A DNA stretch of 64,000 bases from Tenrec ecaudatus (lineage: Eukaryota > Chordata > Mammalia > Afrosoricida > Tenrecidae): the NCBI RefSeq assembly GCF_050624435.1, contig NC_134535.1, positions 130,376,731-130,440,730 on the forward strand, read 5' to 3'. Positions 46,270 through 57,807 of this stretch are shown here, piece by piece. The notes under the pieces are model-generated. The model was not told the origin of the DNA and did no database searches. It was given only the letters and a program-made list of their open reading frames with translations. Each line of letters starts with the position of its first letter. Within the stretch, counting starts at the first letter, position 1. The position numbers and the translations under genes were made by a program.

Positions 46270-47075
46270 TCAACCAGTAATTCCACTTGTAGATATGTAC
46301 CCAAGAGGAATGAAAGCCTGTCCACACAAAAGCCTGCCCACAAAGGCTCATACACATTATTAATAGTAGCTAAAATGTGGAGACAACCCAAGCTTCCACC
46401 AACAGAGGAGTGCATAAATAAACTTGACCTATGCATTGTGTTAGGGTTCTCTAGAGAAACAAAACCAGAACGCTAATTATTTTATATACATTTATACAGA
46501 TAGATAGCTATATAAAATAAGACATAAACAGTTAATTAAATTATACATCAGTACAAATTGCTCAGTGCAACTCAAATCCCATGAGACAGTTGTGAGACAC
46601 TAGCAGTCCTTCAAGTCTTGAGGGATGCCGGTAGTCCTCTGTAGAACAATTCAGGCTATCCGGGCACAGGCAGCAAACAGCAAGGCAGGTTACCAACAGT
46701 CCAGCTCAAGAGATGTAAATTCCAATGGTGTGGCGAAGCAGGTCTTGAAGGAACATCAAATTACAGCAACACAGTCCATGGGTTAAGTGTCCCACAGGTA
46801 GTGTAGCTTGAAATTGAGGCACAGAACAACCAAGGCAGCCACACACTGGTCCCATGATCAAAGAGCAAGAGACAAGAAAGGTGACGCTCAACGAGCCATT
46901 TATCTCTCCATCCTTCAATTAATCCCACATGTATTTATCAGACAAGCTGACACAATAAACTAAGTACCTCATTCAGACAATGGACTATTATTCGATCATC
47001 AGGAAAGTCCTGACACACAAGACAGCATAGATGGGACTGGAAAACAGTATGCTAATGAGAAGAAAGGAGGTGCAT
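46270..47075 (+). mobile_element. LINE-1 3' end split by an insertion
   Basis: The left part carries acccaagaggaatgaaagcc, gtggagacaacccaagcttc and gtgcataaataaacttgacc. After the insertion at 46438-46975 it resumes caatggactattattcgatc and gggactggaaaacagtatgc. The order is that of an old L1 3' end on the plus strand. Confidence 0.65.
46438..46975 (+). mobile_element. Unnamed interspersed repeat, copy 3, inserted into a LINE-1 3' end
   Basis: It starts tgttagggttctctagagaa, like copy 1. Interrupted LINE-1 3' sequence continues on both sides (to 46437 and from 46976). It includes ttatacagatagatagctat and agcaggtcttgaaggaacat. Confidence 0.55.
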
Positions 47076-47089
47076 GAGGATGCTCTAGG

Positions 47090-47450
47090 GGTAGGATATG
47101 TGCCCTCCCCCAATTTGTGTTGAAATCTTAATCCCTGTACCTGTAAGCATGACCTCCTTTGGAAATAGATGCTTCCTTTTGTTAGGTTAATGAGGGCATG
47201 CCCGAGTGGGGTGGGTCATAAACCTAATCACTTCTGAGTTATAGAGAGAGAAACTGACACAGAGACGCAACCAGGGAAGGCCAAGAAACTGAGGGGCTCT
47301 CAGGGCCACTGGCCAGGAAGGACTCAGCCCTGATTTGGACTTCTAGAATCCGGACCCATGAGGCACTGCATCTCTGGTCTTTAAAGGCACCCACGTGTGG
47401 GCTTTTATTTTGCTACATCAGCACCAGCTCGTGAACAAAAGAGATACCAC
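47090..47450 (+). mobile_element. Ancient interspersed repeat of the 'gaaatagatgcttcc' type
   Basis: aatttgtgttgaaatcttaa, gcatgacctcctttggaaat, aatgagggcatgcccgagtg and ctacatcagcaccagctcg fit a common old mammalian repeat whose name I do not assign. Confidence 0.55.
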
Positions 47451-47680
47451 CCACCCCAGCTTCACAGGAAGGGTAATTATAGAAATGACTGGGGGGCTGG
47501 AGGCCAGCACTCTCTGAATTGCAAAGTTTAAGGTGTTTATGTCGTTCTTCGTTTATCTGACTTTCACCATTTCATCACCATTCGTGGAATTGCTTCAGCA
47601 TCACATTTTTGAAGCAGAAAGGGAACTCCTGATGTTCTTGAAAACGAATCATAAGAGCTGACGTTGACCTACTGCGTAAG

Positions 47681-47860
47681 GAGCCCTGGTGGTGCAGTGG
47701 TTACGAGTTGGGAGCTAACTGCAACATCAACAGCTGGAAACCTCCAGCTGCTCTACGGGAGAAAGTGGAAGCTTTCTTCTCCCATAAAGAGCTACAGTCT
47801 CAGAACAGCACTGGGGCAGTTCTACCCTGTCCTCCAGGGCCACTCTGAGTCAGCAGTATC
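47681..47860 (+). mobile_element. AfroSINE, well preserved
   Basis: It shows ggagccctggtggtgcagtg, ctgcaacatcaacagctgga, cccataaagagctacagtct and ggcagttctaccctgtcctc. Confidence 0.88.
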
Positions 47861-47924
47861 ATACCGCCACCGCCCCTCCATAAGAACCCAAGGACTCCTC
47901 ACTGTCATTTGGATGGGGATTACT

Positions 47925-48110
47925 ATCAGCCAGGTGTTATGCTCTAGGGGATTCACCTGTTTTAACTTCCTGGTCCTGGTGATCTCTGAAGTAGGTACTG
48001 TCATGGTTAATTTTGGAGATGGGGAAACCGAGGCACAGAGAGATTCACATACTTGCCCAAGGTCACACGGCTGGGAAGCTGTGGGGCCTGGATTTCCACC
48101 TCAAGAGAGG
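47925..48110 (+). mobile_element. MIR, well preserved
   Basis: gtaggtactgtcatggttaa, tggggaaaccgaggcacaga and cttgcccaaggtcacacggc are close to the MIR consensus. It starts about 65 bases after an AfroSINE. Confidence 0.82.
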
Positions 48111-48464
48111 TGGCCGGGTGGCGTTCCTGTGTTCCCTGAGGAGGAAGAAGAGGGCGAGATGGCTCTGATCTTGTCTCTGCTCCATTCTCTAGCCTTCCAC
48201 CATCTCACATTCCACGTCATCATCCCCAAAGAGGGCTGAAGGCATGTCCAGTCTACTCCTTGTCTTCCTGACACAGCCCTCCCTTAGCAAATACTGCCCG
48301 TGCCCCGCACCCCCCGCTGGGCCTGACCATTGCAAGGTGCTGGGGCAGCTTCCCAGAGGGAGTGAGCCCCTGCCTGGATGCTTTCTCCAGAGCCCAGGCA
48401 CGCACGCAAGCTGGATGCTGGGAAATGAACTGGAACCGAGCCAGTGACACCTAACAACAGCAAT

Positions 48465-48575
48465 CTTTCTGGAAGCAGACCGCTGGTGTTTGCCCCCCCC
48501 ACAAATTGATTGGTGGGTTCAAACCACTGACCTTACGGTTAGCCGCTAATTGCTTAACCAGTGTGGCCCGGGGCT
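48465..48575 (-). mobile_element. SINE head, minus strand
   Basis: ggtgggttcaaaccactgac, cttacggttagccgctaatt and gcttaaccagtgtggccc are the reversed tRNA-like head; the tail is not recognisable. Confidence 0.7.
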
Positions 48576-49644
48576 GCTTCTGTTCCTTCCCAGAGGCCCA
48601 CTATTCACTATTCCATGGTAAGTACCTCATTCCCAAACATGTGAGAGCCGCCTCTGGAAAGCCTCTGCCCGCACTCTTCCTGCCCCTGCGCGGTGAGACA
48701 AGACCCGCCTTTTCCCCTTTGCCTTCCTGTGGCATTGATCATGCAGCAGAATTCACTGTGGAGGCTTCTGGGTCCTGCTGCCGAACGAGTGCTCTTCCCA
48801 CTGGAGCATGGGAAATTAAGAAGATGGGTACAGATCCTGAAGATCCTTTCTGGCCTTTTGATTTCCTGTCTGCTGCAGGAGGGCTGGGGACTTAGGGGCT
48901 GCTTTCCAGTGTGCCAAGGGCATGTTCTGGAGGAAGGTGCCAGCTGGGCTCCATCACCCCTGAGCCCAGAGTAGCTTGGAACCTTTAGGAAGGATTTTGG
49001 TTTAATCTATGAACTTTCTGATAGCAGTGGTTTATGAGCCGATAGAATTATTTTGGACGTCTGGGAAATCTTCCTGGAATTATTGACGAGCATGCTAATT
49101 TCCATTCTGAGGGGAGAAGAGCGGTCTGTATGGCAAGCTGTCGTAGAGAGAAGATAAAAAAGTAATTTCTCTTTTTCTTCTTATAACGGCCTTTCCCCTT
49201 GGTGTGCGGAATCTACCCCACCATTTCCCCTTTCACAGGTGGAGGACCTGTGGCTGAAGGGGAGTCTTTGAGACAAAAAAAGCTTCACGAGGGAGCTTCT
49301 CAAAGAACACATGGCTGAGCTCCCAAAAGGTCATCTGCTTTATTTGGAAATGGACGGGAGCCGTCCTGCTGTGGTTTGCCTTCTTGTCTCCCTGAAAGTC
49401 CCACGGGTGCCCAGCAAAGCTTGCAGGCGACTCCAGGGAGTCATGGGATTACAAAAAGAGGGCTGGAGTCGGGTGGGACTGACTATATGGGGGCATCCCA
49501 CTCACTCCTTTATTTTCAGCCTGCGTTCAAGTCCCTGCTCTAAGGGGCTGAAGAATTCTTATATGACAGTTGCTAGTGATGACTTGAAAATGGGGGAGAG
49601 CTAGGGTGTCCTAGACTTGCACGGCCTGGGGTGGCTTTGATGTG
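48576..49644. other. Unassigned intergenic sequence
   Basis: No supported gene. The right end meets the LINE-1 3' end at 49645. Confidence 0.5.
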
Positions 49645-52394
49645 CAACTTGGATTTATTTTTCTGTAACGGCTTTATTGATCTATAATTTGGTAAGATTT
49701 TGAGTGTGAGTGTGCTTGTGTGTGCACATGCTCATGAAACGTCATCTCAGTCAAGAGGTTGAAGACGTCTGTCACTCCCAAGAGTTTCCTCACCCTCTGA
49801 CCTCGCCTCTCTCCCCCATCTGCTTTCTCTCACTGTAGGTTCATTCTCATGTTAAAGTGTTTCCCATAAATGAAATCATATACAATGCACTAAAAAACAA
49901 AACAAAAACTGACTTCTTTCATTCATTTGAAAGTCATTGAATCACTGCTTGGATCAATAGTTTAATTCCTTTATTGTAGATCAGCTTCTCATGTAACTGC
50001 TTAACATTTATATACTTTACTTGGTAAAATGCCTAGTCAAATATTTTGGCTGTTTTGAAAAATCACGTTGATTGTCTTTTGTACAAACGCGTCTGAGAGC
50101 TCTTTATATCACCCAGATTAAAATATTCAGTCAGGTTTCTGTTCTGCAAATATTTCCCCCAGGATTACGACTTGCTTTTAGTTTCCTTTAATGGTGTCTT
50201 TCAAAGAGGAAAAGTTTTAAATTTTGATGAAGTCCAATTTATCAGGTTGGTTTGTCTTAATGGGCTGCGTCGTTGTTCTTGTACCTAAGAAATCTTTGTC
50301 TCGGTTAAGGTGGTTACAGTGTTTTCTTCCAGAAATGTTAGGATTTACACTGAGCCTCTGACCTATTTTGAGTTAATTTTGTATGTGGTGCAAAGTCTGA
50401 ATTAAACTCCCCTTGTATTCCTCGTTAGTAAATGGGTAGCTAATTGTCCCTGTCCCATTTGCTGGCAAGATTATCCTTTTCCCTTGACTTGTCCTTGCAT
50501 CTCTGTCAAAAATACATTGTGTGTGTCCAGATCTATTTCTGGGTTCTCTGCTCTCTCTTCTGTTCCATTTATTTAGTGGTCTGTGTCTATGCCAATGCCA
50601 CATGGTCTTGATTACTGTAGCATTAAATTCATCATGAAACCAGGTGGTGCTAATCCTGCAACTGTGTTCTTTTTCAAATTTGGTTGGGATATTCTTGGTA
50701 CTTGCGTTTTCACATCATTTAGATCAGCTTGTCGTTTCCACAGAGGACACGTTTGCTGTGATTTCATTTGCGACTGAGGTGAATCTACAGATGTAGCTGA
50801 TAATAGTCGATCTTCTAGACCTTGAACATGACACAATATCTCGTTTATTTTGCTTTCTTTAATTTCTCTTAATATTTCATAGTTTTCAATGTATAGGGAT
50901 TCACATATCTGTTGTCAGATATATCGTTAGTATCTCTATTTTATGCTAATATTCATGGCATTTCAATTTCAATCGTTTGTTGCTGGTTTATAGAAATAGA
51001 ATCGATGCTTGTGCTTAGAGCCTGCTCCTACAATTTTGCCAAGCCAACTTATTTGTTCCAGCGCTGTTTCATTTATTCGATCATCCATTTTGCAAAGACA
51101 GTTATATTATTTTTACTTCTTTCCAATCCAGGTGCGCTTTCCTCTCTCCCTCCCATTTTCCCTTTCACCCCACTACACTGGCCAAAATCTCCAACACCAT
51201 GTTCAATAGCTGTCAGAGAACATTCTTGTTTTCTCTACATCTAAGAGAAAAAGAAATTGGCCTTCCACCATGGAGTTAGATGCCCCCTTTCAAGTTGAGC
51301 AAGCTCATTTCTATTTTTAATTTGCTGAGAGTTTTCATCAGGAGGGAATGTTGGATTTGCCAACTGTGGCTTTTTTTCTCTATCCATTGAAATGGTTATA
51401 AGGTTTTTCCTTTGAACATTTGTTATTATGATAAGTTGTAGTATTGATTTTTAAAGTATTAAACCATCCTTGCATACCTGAGATAAACACTGTTTGGTTA
51501 GGATATGTTATTCTTTTTATATATGTTGTTGGATTCAATGTATTTAAAGAGAATTTTTGAATCTGTATCCATGAGGGATATTGGTCTGTAGTTTTCTGTT
51601 CTTGTGATATCATTCAATTTTGGTGTAAGGGTAATGCTGAACTTACAAAATATGTTAGGAGGTCATTACTTGTGAATATTCTTTTTTTTTGACTTGTGAA
51701 TTTTCTGAAAAAGCTTATAATAAATTGATTTTAGTGTTTGATAGATCTCTTCCATTCGATAGACAGCAGGGCATAGCTTCTTCTGTTTGGGAAGGTCTTA
51801 GACGATCAGCTTAACTGCTCTAAGTAGTACTGGGTGATTCACGTTTCTGTTTTGCTTGAGTGAGCTTTGATATTTAGTGGCATTCGAGGAATTTATCCCT
51901 TACATGTAACTTTTCATATTCATGGCACAGAGTTGCTTGCTTATCCATTTTGAATGCCTGTGGTATCTGTAATCATTACGGATGCCACCTCTCATGCTCC
52001 TGATCATTGCAATTTGTATCTTCTCTTTATTCCCCACTCCCCACAATCAATCTTGCTAGAGGTAGAGCTAACTTTTGGGGTCTTTACTTTTTCTATTATT
52101 TTTATATTTCATTGATTTTTGCTCAGATATTTATCATTTCCTTTCCCCTCCTTATTTGGGTTTGATTTGATCATTTTCTGTTTTCTTAAGGTGCAAGTCG
52201 AAGTCATGGATTTGAGACTTTATTTCTAATATGTATGTATAGTTCTTTAATGGTTCCCTAAGTACGGTTTTAACAGCATCCACACATTTTGATCTAGCCT
52301 GCTTTTCTTCTTTCAAACAGTGTTACATGGAGTTGTCGGTGAATGTGTACCTGACATGTTCCCATTTAACAGTTTCCACACAATTGTCCAGTCG

Positions 52395-52690
52395 CATCAG
52401 TCGCCTTTCTCACAGTGTGTCAGCGTTCTACTTAATTGTGCTCCGTCTGTTCCATTGCCATGCCGACCCTCCACTGTGCCAGACATAGTGTCCTTTTCCA
52501 GGGACTTTTCCATCCTGATCAAGCCAAGGGTCGGTGAGGGCAAGACAGGTACTCAGTGAGATGGACCGGCACAGTGGCCGCCACCAGGGGCCCAAACACA
52601 ATGACCGTGAGGGTGGGGCAGAGCCAGGCAGGCACACGATTCTGTGTACAGGGGTCACCAAGTCAGCCTCTAACAACAGGTTCCCTGTGC
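52395..52690. mobile_element. Two head-to-head RTE pieces inside LINE-1
   Basis: The left part (about 52395-52510) is minus strand, with tgtccttttccagggact. The right part (about 52515-52690) is plus strand, encoding GTVAATRGPNTMTVRVGQSQ, the same segment as TVAAVMGSNRTTIVRMA at 33291, and ending ctaacaacagg. The two opposed pieces suggest an inverted insertion (5' inversion during target-primed reverse transcription). Confidence 0.6.
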
Positions 52691-52844
52691 CTTCGACTTC
52701 TTTGCTTTGGAATCGCTATGAGTTCAACGTATTTTTAAATGTCCCTTTAAATATTTCTTCTGTGATGTATGGCTTATTTAGAAGATGTCGTTTAGTTTCC
52801 ACGTATGTGGGGATTTCCCAGAGGTGTTACTGTTGTCGGGTCCT

Positions 52845-52975
52845 AGTGATCCCACTACGGTCATAGTGCAGCTCACGCATAAGAACAATTGTGCAGACGG
52901 TGTGGGAGCAGGGGCATTCCATCCTGTCATGCACCGGGCTGCTGTGAGTCGGGACCAACCTGATGTCACATAACT
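52845..52975 (+). mobile_element. SINE 3' end nested in LINE-1
   Basis: gcattccatcctgtcatgca, gggctgctgtgagtcgggac and caacctgatgtcacataac form a SINE tail. LINE-1 sequence resumes on its right. Confidence 0.6.
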
Positions 52976-53470
52976 GGGATCACATCCTAGCAGACACGGC
53001 ATTACTGAATCCTTCTAAATTTACCGAGACTTATAACCCCGAGTGCGCTCTGTCTTGGTGAATGTTGCCTGTGTACTTATAGAGAAATTGTGTCCCGCTG
53101 TCGGGTGGGGTGCCCTACAAAGATCCCACAGGGAAAGTGAACTGATGGCTTATTCAAGACTTCTAGCTCCCTACACTTTTATGGCCATTTATTGTATGAA
53201 TTATTGAGTGAGGCAATCTTTTCATGTGATTGTGGATTTGTCTATTTTCCCCCTTACAGTTCTATCAGTTTTTGCTTCGTGAATTTGAAAATGTATTATT
53301 AAGCACATAAATGTCTCACTTCTTATGTCCTCTTGAGAAATTGACCGTTTTCCCCATTATGAGATTATTTTATCCCTGTTCATATTTTGTACACCAGGAT
53401 CTACTTGGTCTAATCTTAAAAGTAACATGCAGCTCTCTATTGACTCGTGTCACCACAGTGTATCTTGGTC

Positions 53471-54974
53471 TAAACGCTTTCTTTCAACCTGCTGCTTTCC
53501 CCCTGCTCAGGGGTCTGCAAGGAGCAGGCTCACCGTTGCCGCCATTGTTTCAAGTGGGCTCTGGCTCGGGACACCTCCTGCCAGACTCGGACAGTTCCCC
53601 AGGCTCTTCAGTGTCCGCTCTTCAGAAGCACATCTCCAGGTCTTTCTCCCTCGGCATCTCTGGTTGGACTCTAGCTGCTCCCTCCTTGCTGGGAGCTGAG
53701 CACTTCACTGTCCTCAGTGTCCGGGCTGCCAAAGTACAGGCTTTAACACCTGAACACATGCCTTCTTAACCCTTAGACTACAGAGACTCACACAGCTCAT
53801 ACCTGTTCCAGCCCCACACGAGGATCCCTGGCCTTTATTGCACGATGCCCAGTGTCTGGCAACCCATTTAAAAAAAAATAGACATTCCATCTGAGTTTGG
53901 TTTCAATCGGGATTATGATTCTTCTTTCTGAGATTAAAGTCCTGATGCGTAGATCGAGCCGAGCGAAGCACAGACGTGTCCAGGCCTCCCCATCAAGAAT
54001 TCAGCAAAATGTTGTGTCCGTTCCATAATCAATCAGTAAGCACATAGCGTATGCCATGTTCTGAGCCGGGAAGAGGGGTTAAAATCAAAGATGACTAGAG
54101 CCTGTTTGCTAGTTGCTTTTGGCTTTTTCATACCATGAAGTATATCAGGGGCCTGCAAGAGAGAATACTCAGAGAAGAGGCATTCATCTGATGAGAGCAG
54201 AAGGTGAGAGTGGGGTGGGTCTGATGGGGACATGGCCATACAGCGCCCTGGGCAGGCACCAGGCTGTTGTGCCCACGCTGTGTATGGGGGAAAGCTCATA
54301 TGTTACATCATCACCCAGGAGCCCTTCTCAGACCTGGTCCTGCATGTGGAGGCACTGGGAAATGTGCCAAGCCTTCTGCATGGACGCAGCCCCGGGGGAG
54401 GCAGACTCACCATGTTCACACAATCGGGTGACAGCCAGGTCGCACCATGTAGGGATGGGGCGAAAGGCCATTTCCAGGTGAGACGCTGATCAAGGGAGTC
54501 GGGGAGGGAGTGGACTGGCCAGCCTGGGTGAAGGCTGCTTTGTGGAGGCTCCGTTATCTAGAGCTGCTTCCTGGGGCCGGCAGTAGCCTCCCAGCTCTGG
54601 GCCCACAGCTCTGGGTCCTGTAGGCATTGCAGGCAGTTGACAGGAGTCTGAAATCGCTCCAGAGTCACCATGTAGCAGGGCCCGAAGCCCAGGCCTAGCA
54701 TCTGAAAATGTCAATGTCAGAAACCCACCTGGGCTCCGGGGGACTGTCTACCCTCTTCACTAACATGGACGCCCCACAAAATGCAGCGTAGGACTTGGCT
54801 AGGTTAAAAAAAACAACTGAAATATTAACTGATATTTAGAATTAGAACCTTGTCTCCTTCTAAAAGAGTCTCCATATGGGAAAAGAAAAAAAAAGTCCAA
54901 AGATATCACTATTTCCTTTTATCCCATGAATCTAATTTTTCATCTACAGTCTTTTCTTATTTTGAGAGCTGCCC
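53471..54974. other. Unassigned sequence upstream of CRACR2A
   Basis: Moderately GC-rich in places (53520-53700). No CpG island, promoter motif set or exon could be supported. Confidence 0.5.
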
Positions 54975-55115
54975 TGACTTGCAGTGTTGGCACTCAATGT
55001 GATCTTAAAGGCAGGCTGGTCCTGGCCTCTCCCTGTGCAGATGAGCAGATGGGGACATTGAGGCTTGGAGTAGTGGCAATTGCAGGGTCTAGGTGAGAGG
55101 CCAGATTTCTGCATG
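54975..55115 (+). mobile_element. MIR
   Basis: gcagatgagcagatggggac and ttgaggcttggagtagtggc correspond to the MIR core. Confidence 0.6.
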
Positions 55116-55569
55116 CCTGACACCACATTGCAAGATACGTCTGAAACCCGCCCCCTGAGGGGCTTTAAGAATCTGATGGAAGTGTGTGATGGATGAACCT
55201 CTGTTGGCTGAAGTCCGCCTGGGGCATCCCCTAGTCAGAGAGGCCAGTCCAATAGGAAGCTCCTTGAAGCCTGGGCCTGCTGGAACCTCGGCCCAGCCCT
55301 CACTGCTTGGACAAGGTCTGCAGCAGGGGCCCTGTGAGTGACGTGGACAGAATGCTTATGAGAGCAGGAAGTCCTTTCCCCGGAAACCCAGAGGAGTCCT
55401 GCCGGGAAGGGATTTGGACCCAATGCAAGCTAGCTGAATTTGGGTTGACATTTCAACTTTTGCACTAACTTTCGGAGTGGCCTTGGCCAAGTTACTCAAT
55501 CTCTCTCAGCTTTGGTTCCTCACTGGGTGGTAGCAGAAAGATGACTATCTCTTATTTCTATGGGGAAAC

Positions 55570-55770
55570 TCAACTGCCATTGAGTCGGTTCCGGTTCATA
55601 GGGACCCCTGTCACACAGGGTAGAACTGCCCCTTTGGCCTCCTGGACGTGTAACACCTTAGGGGAGTAGAAAGCTTCCTCCTTCTCCCAAGGGAGCGGCT
55701 GGTGGTTTCATACTGCTGATGTTGCAGTTAGCAGCCTAACGGGTCATCCCGACACCACCAGGGCTCCATT
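55570..55770 (-). mobile_element. AfroSINE, minus strand
   Basis: It shows ctgccattgagtcggttccg, acacagggtagaactgccc, ggctggtggtttcatactgc and cgacaccaccagggctcc. It lies about 560 bases upstream of the CRACR2A start codon. Confidence 0.87.
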
Positions 55771-56296
55771 TTAACATCGTTTTCACTTCCACTGTATATG
55801 GGAGAGACGGGAATTAAGTCAGAGAATGGACAGAGAGAGCATGGCATCAGGAGGCAACCCCGCAGAGCTGTGTCCCATGGGGCTGTCATGGGAGGATTAT
55901 TGGGAAGTGGGTCACCAGACATTTCTTCTGAGGCACCTCTCTGAGCACAGTAACCCATCACACTGCCCAGGAACTTCCTGCATCTAAGGGTATGCCCAGA
56001 GCATGGCAGCTGGCCTGTCAAGATCAGGGCTGGTGGTGTCCGTCTGTCTGTCGGTCTACAATAGGAGACATGGTGTTTGGGGCCCCTCCTTTCCATCTGG
56101 ACGTGTCTGTGTGCTTTCTCATCCCTTCCTAACCCCCCCACCCCCACCCCCGTTGCCCTGAGCTTGATGGCTAAGAAAGGTCGGGGCATGGAACACTGGG
56201 TAGTGACTCTCTGCCGCCCTCTTGTCCCTTCTCCTCCTTCTGCAGCCTTCCTCCATCGCCACCACACTGATTCTCTCTTCTGCCTCCCACGTCCAG

Positions 56297-56330
56297 GTTC
56301 CAAAAAGACTTGAAGAAGCCCTGAGTCAGG
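56297..56330 (+). other. CRACR2A: CRACR2A 5' untranslated leader of the first coding exon (acceptor inferred)
   Basis: The 34 bases before the ATG follow a pyrimidine-rich tract ending cctcccacgtccag at 56296, a plausible 3' splice acceptor. That would mean an untranslated first exon lies upstream. A second possible acceptor, ccttctgcag, ends at 56245. No promoter or CpG island is visible near the ATG, which fits a spliced leader. The choice between the two acceptors is an inference. Confidence 0.5.
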
Positions 56331-56546
56331 ATGGCTACCCCCAACAAGAGGGTGGTCTCCAGACCCCAGAGACCTGGCCGGGTGCCAAAGGGGAGTGGGA
56401 CCCCCTCGAGTCCCCTGGACAGCCCAGACTGGAAGGCCCCCCAGGAGCAGATGCCCAGCCAGGTGGCCATGCTGAGAAAGGCCCAAGAATTCTTCCAGAC
56501 CTGCGATACTGAGGGCAAGGGCTTCATCGCCAGGAGGGATATGCAG
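56331..56546 (+). CDS. CRACR2A: CRACR2A, first coding exon (residues 1-72)
   Basis: CRACR2A is a cytosolic Ca2+ sensor. It binds the Orai1-STIM1 complex and promotes store-operated Ca2+ entry in lymphocytes; a long isoform is a large Rab GTPase (Rab46). This exon opens with ATG at 56331 (MATPNKRVVSRPQRP...) and encodes a low-complexity Pro/Ser-rich head. A helix (LRKAQEFFQTC) and the first EF-hand loop follow, residues 59-70 (DTEGKGFIARRD). Loop positions 1, 3, 6 and 12 are D, E, G and D; D rather than E at position 12 and K at position 5 make it a degenerate Ca2+ loop. The exon ends CAG|GTAAGT at 56546/56547, phase 0. The head and EF-hand match my memory of human CRACR2A far better than its paralogue CRACR2B. 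Reading continues open past the donor to 56615, but that part is intronic and runs into an AfroSINE. The start is chosen because it matches the family start. Confidence 0.93.
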
Positions 56547-56606
56547 GTAAGTGGGCCCCGACTGAACTACCCACCTGGAATGCCAAATGGGTTGGCTTTC
56601 TTTGTC

Positions 56607-56785
56607 TCAGGTTGAGGGAGAAAGAGGAGATTCTCTACTCCCAGGAAAGAGCTATAGTCTCGGAAACCCACCGGGGAAGCTCCACCCTGACCTAGAGGGT
56701 CTCTACTTGGCCCGAGAGTTCTCCTCTGACCCACCGGATCAATATAAGTCGGAACCAACTGGCTGGCAGTGAGTGAGTTATCTCT
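56607..56785 (+). mobile_element. AfroSINE 3' part just after the first CRACR2A donor site
   Basis: It shows gagggagaaagaggagattc, gctatagtctcggaaaccca, agggtctctacttggcccg and aagtcggaaccaactggct. It starts about 60 bases after the splice donor. Confidence 0.8.
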
Positions 56786-56817
56786 TAGGATTAGGGTTTG
56801 CCTGTAGTGTGAAGTCT

Positions 56818-57370
56818 TTTTTTTTAATCGTTTTATTAGGGGATCAAACAACTCTTATCACAATCCATACCTACATCAATTGTGTAGAGCATATTTGTAC
56901 ATTCATTGCCCTCATCATTCTCAAAACATTTGCTCTCCACTTAAGCCCCTGGCATCAGCTCCTCATTTTCCCCCTCCCTCCCTGCTCCCCTCTCCCCCAT
57001 GAACCCTTGTTAATTTATAAATTATTGCTTTGTCATATCTTGCCCTGTCCAACGTCTCCCCTCACCCACTTTTCTGTTGTCCTGCCCCCAAGGAGGAGGT
57101 CACATGCAGATCCTTGTCATCGGTTCCTCCTTTCCAACCCTCCCTCCCTCCACCCTCCCAGTATCCCCACTCTCACCACTGGTCCTGAAGGGATCATCCT
57201 CCCTGGAATCCCTGTTTCCAGTTCCTATCTGTAGCAGTGTACATCCTCTGGTCTAGTCAGATTTGTAAGGTAGAATTGGGATCATGATAGTGGGGGAGGA
57301 AGAAGCATTTAGGAACTAGAGGAAAGTTGTATGTTTCATCGTTGCTACATCACACCCTGACTGGCTCATC
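56818..57370 (-). mobile_element. LINE-1 3' end, young-looking family, copy in CRACR2A intron
   Basis: It starts with T-rich sequence and then cgttttattaggggatcaaa, followed by tcttatcacaatccatacct and a ctccct-rich stretch. It ends near a section reading gtagaattgggatcatgata and tcatcgttgctacatcacac. The same order is seen at 24178-24770 and 40205-40640. The T-rich start shows the element's poly-A end points left, so it lies on the minus strand. The family assignment to L1 is from memory. Confidence 0.65.
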
Positions 57371-57807
57371 TCCTCCCTGAGAGCCTTCTGTAAGGGGATG
57401 TCCAGTGGCCTACAGATGGGCTTTGGGTCTCCACTCCGCACTCCCGCTCATTCGCTGTGATATGATTAAGTATACATTCTGCCCCAGGAGGACCTATCAA
57501 TGTCACCTGCACTTGGAGCCCGAGGCTTTGCCCTCTCGTACAGCATTGCAACGCATACTGTGAACGAGTGAAGGTGCTGGGTTTCAGTCAGACCTTATCT
57601 GTGAACTTGACAGTGGGAATGCCCATGTATCACAAACAGTCTCCTTCTTTTCGATATTTCTTTTCATCCCGATGAATCTGAAAAGCCGTTTTTACCTCAC
57701 TGACCTTACAAAAGCAAGCCACGGAGTGGATTTCGCCCGGGGATGTGATTTGCCCATCCTCCCCAGTCTAATGCCTCTCCGCTTTGGCTGCCAACACAGT
57801 TCCGCAC

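Larger units (their letters stand above)
49645..53470 (-). mobile_element. Old LINE-1, minus strand, with nested insertions
   Basis: The + strand reads as the complement of an L1 ORF2/3' region. Recognisable landmarks, from left to right, include ttttgatgaagtccaattta (50222), the ttgattactgtagcattaa section (50608), aaaccatccttgcatacctg (51462), agggatattggtctgtagtt (51575), the tttccacgta/gaattttcc-like part (52795), a gtcttggtgaatgttgcc part (53052) and a tctatcagtttttgcttcgt part (53261). It is heavily mutated, with many stops and no usable ORF. RTE pieces (about 52395-52690) and an AfroSINE tail (about 52845-52975) interrupt it. Confidence 0.85.

Noticed and set aside
1-56330. PARP11 (the gene next to CRACR2A in human, from memory)
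   Set aside because: No exon with recognisable WWE or PARP catalytic residues was seen on either strand; it probably lies beyond the left edge.
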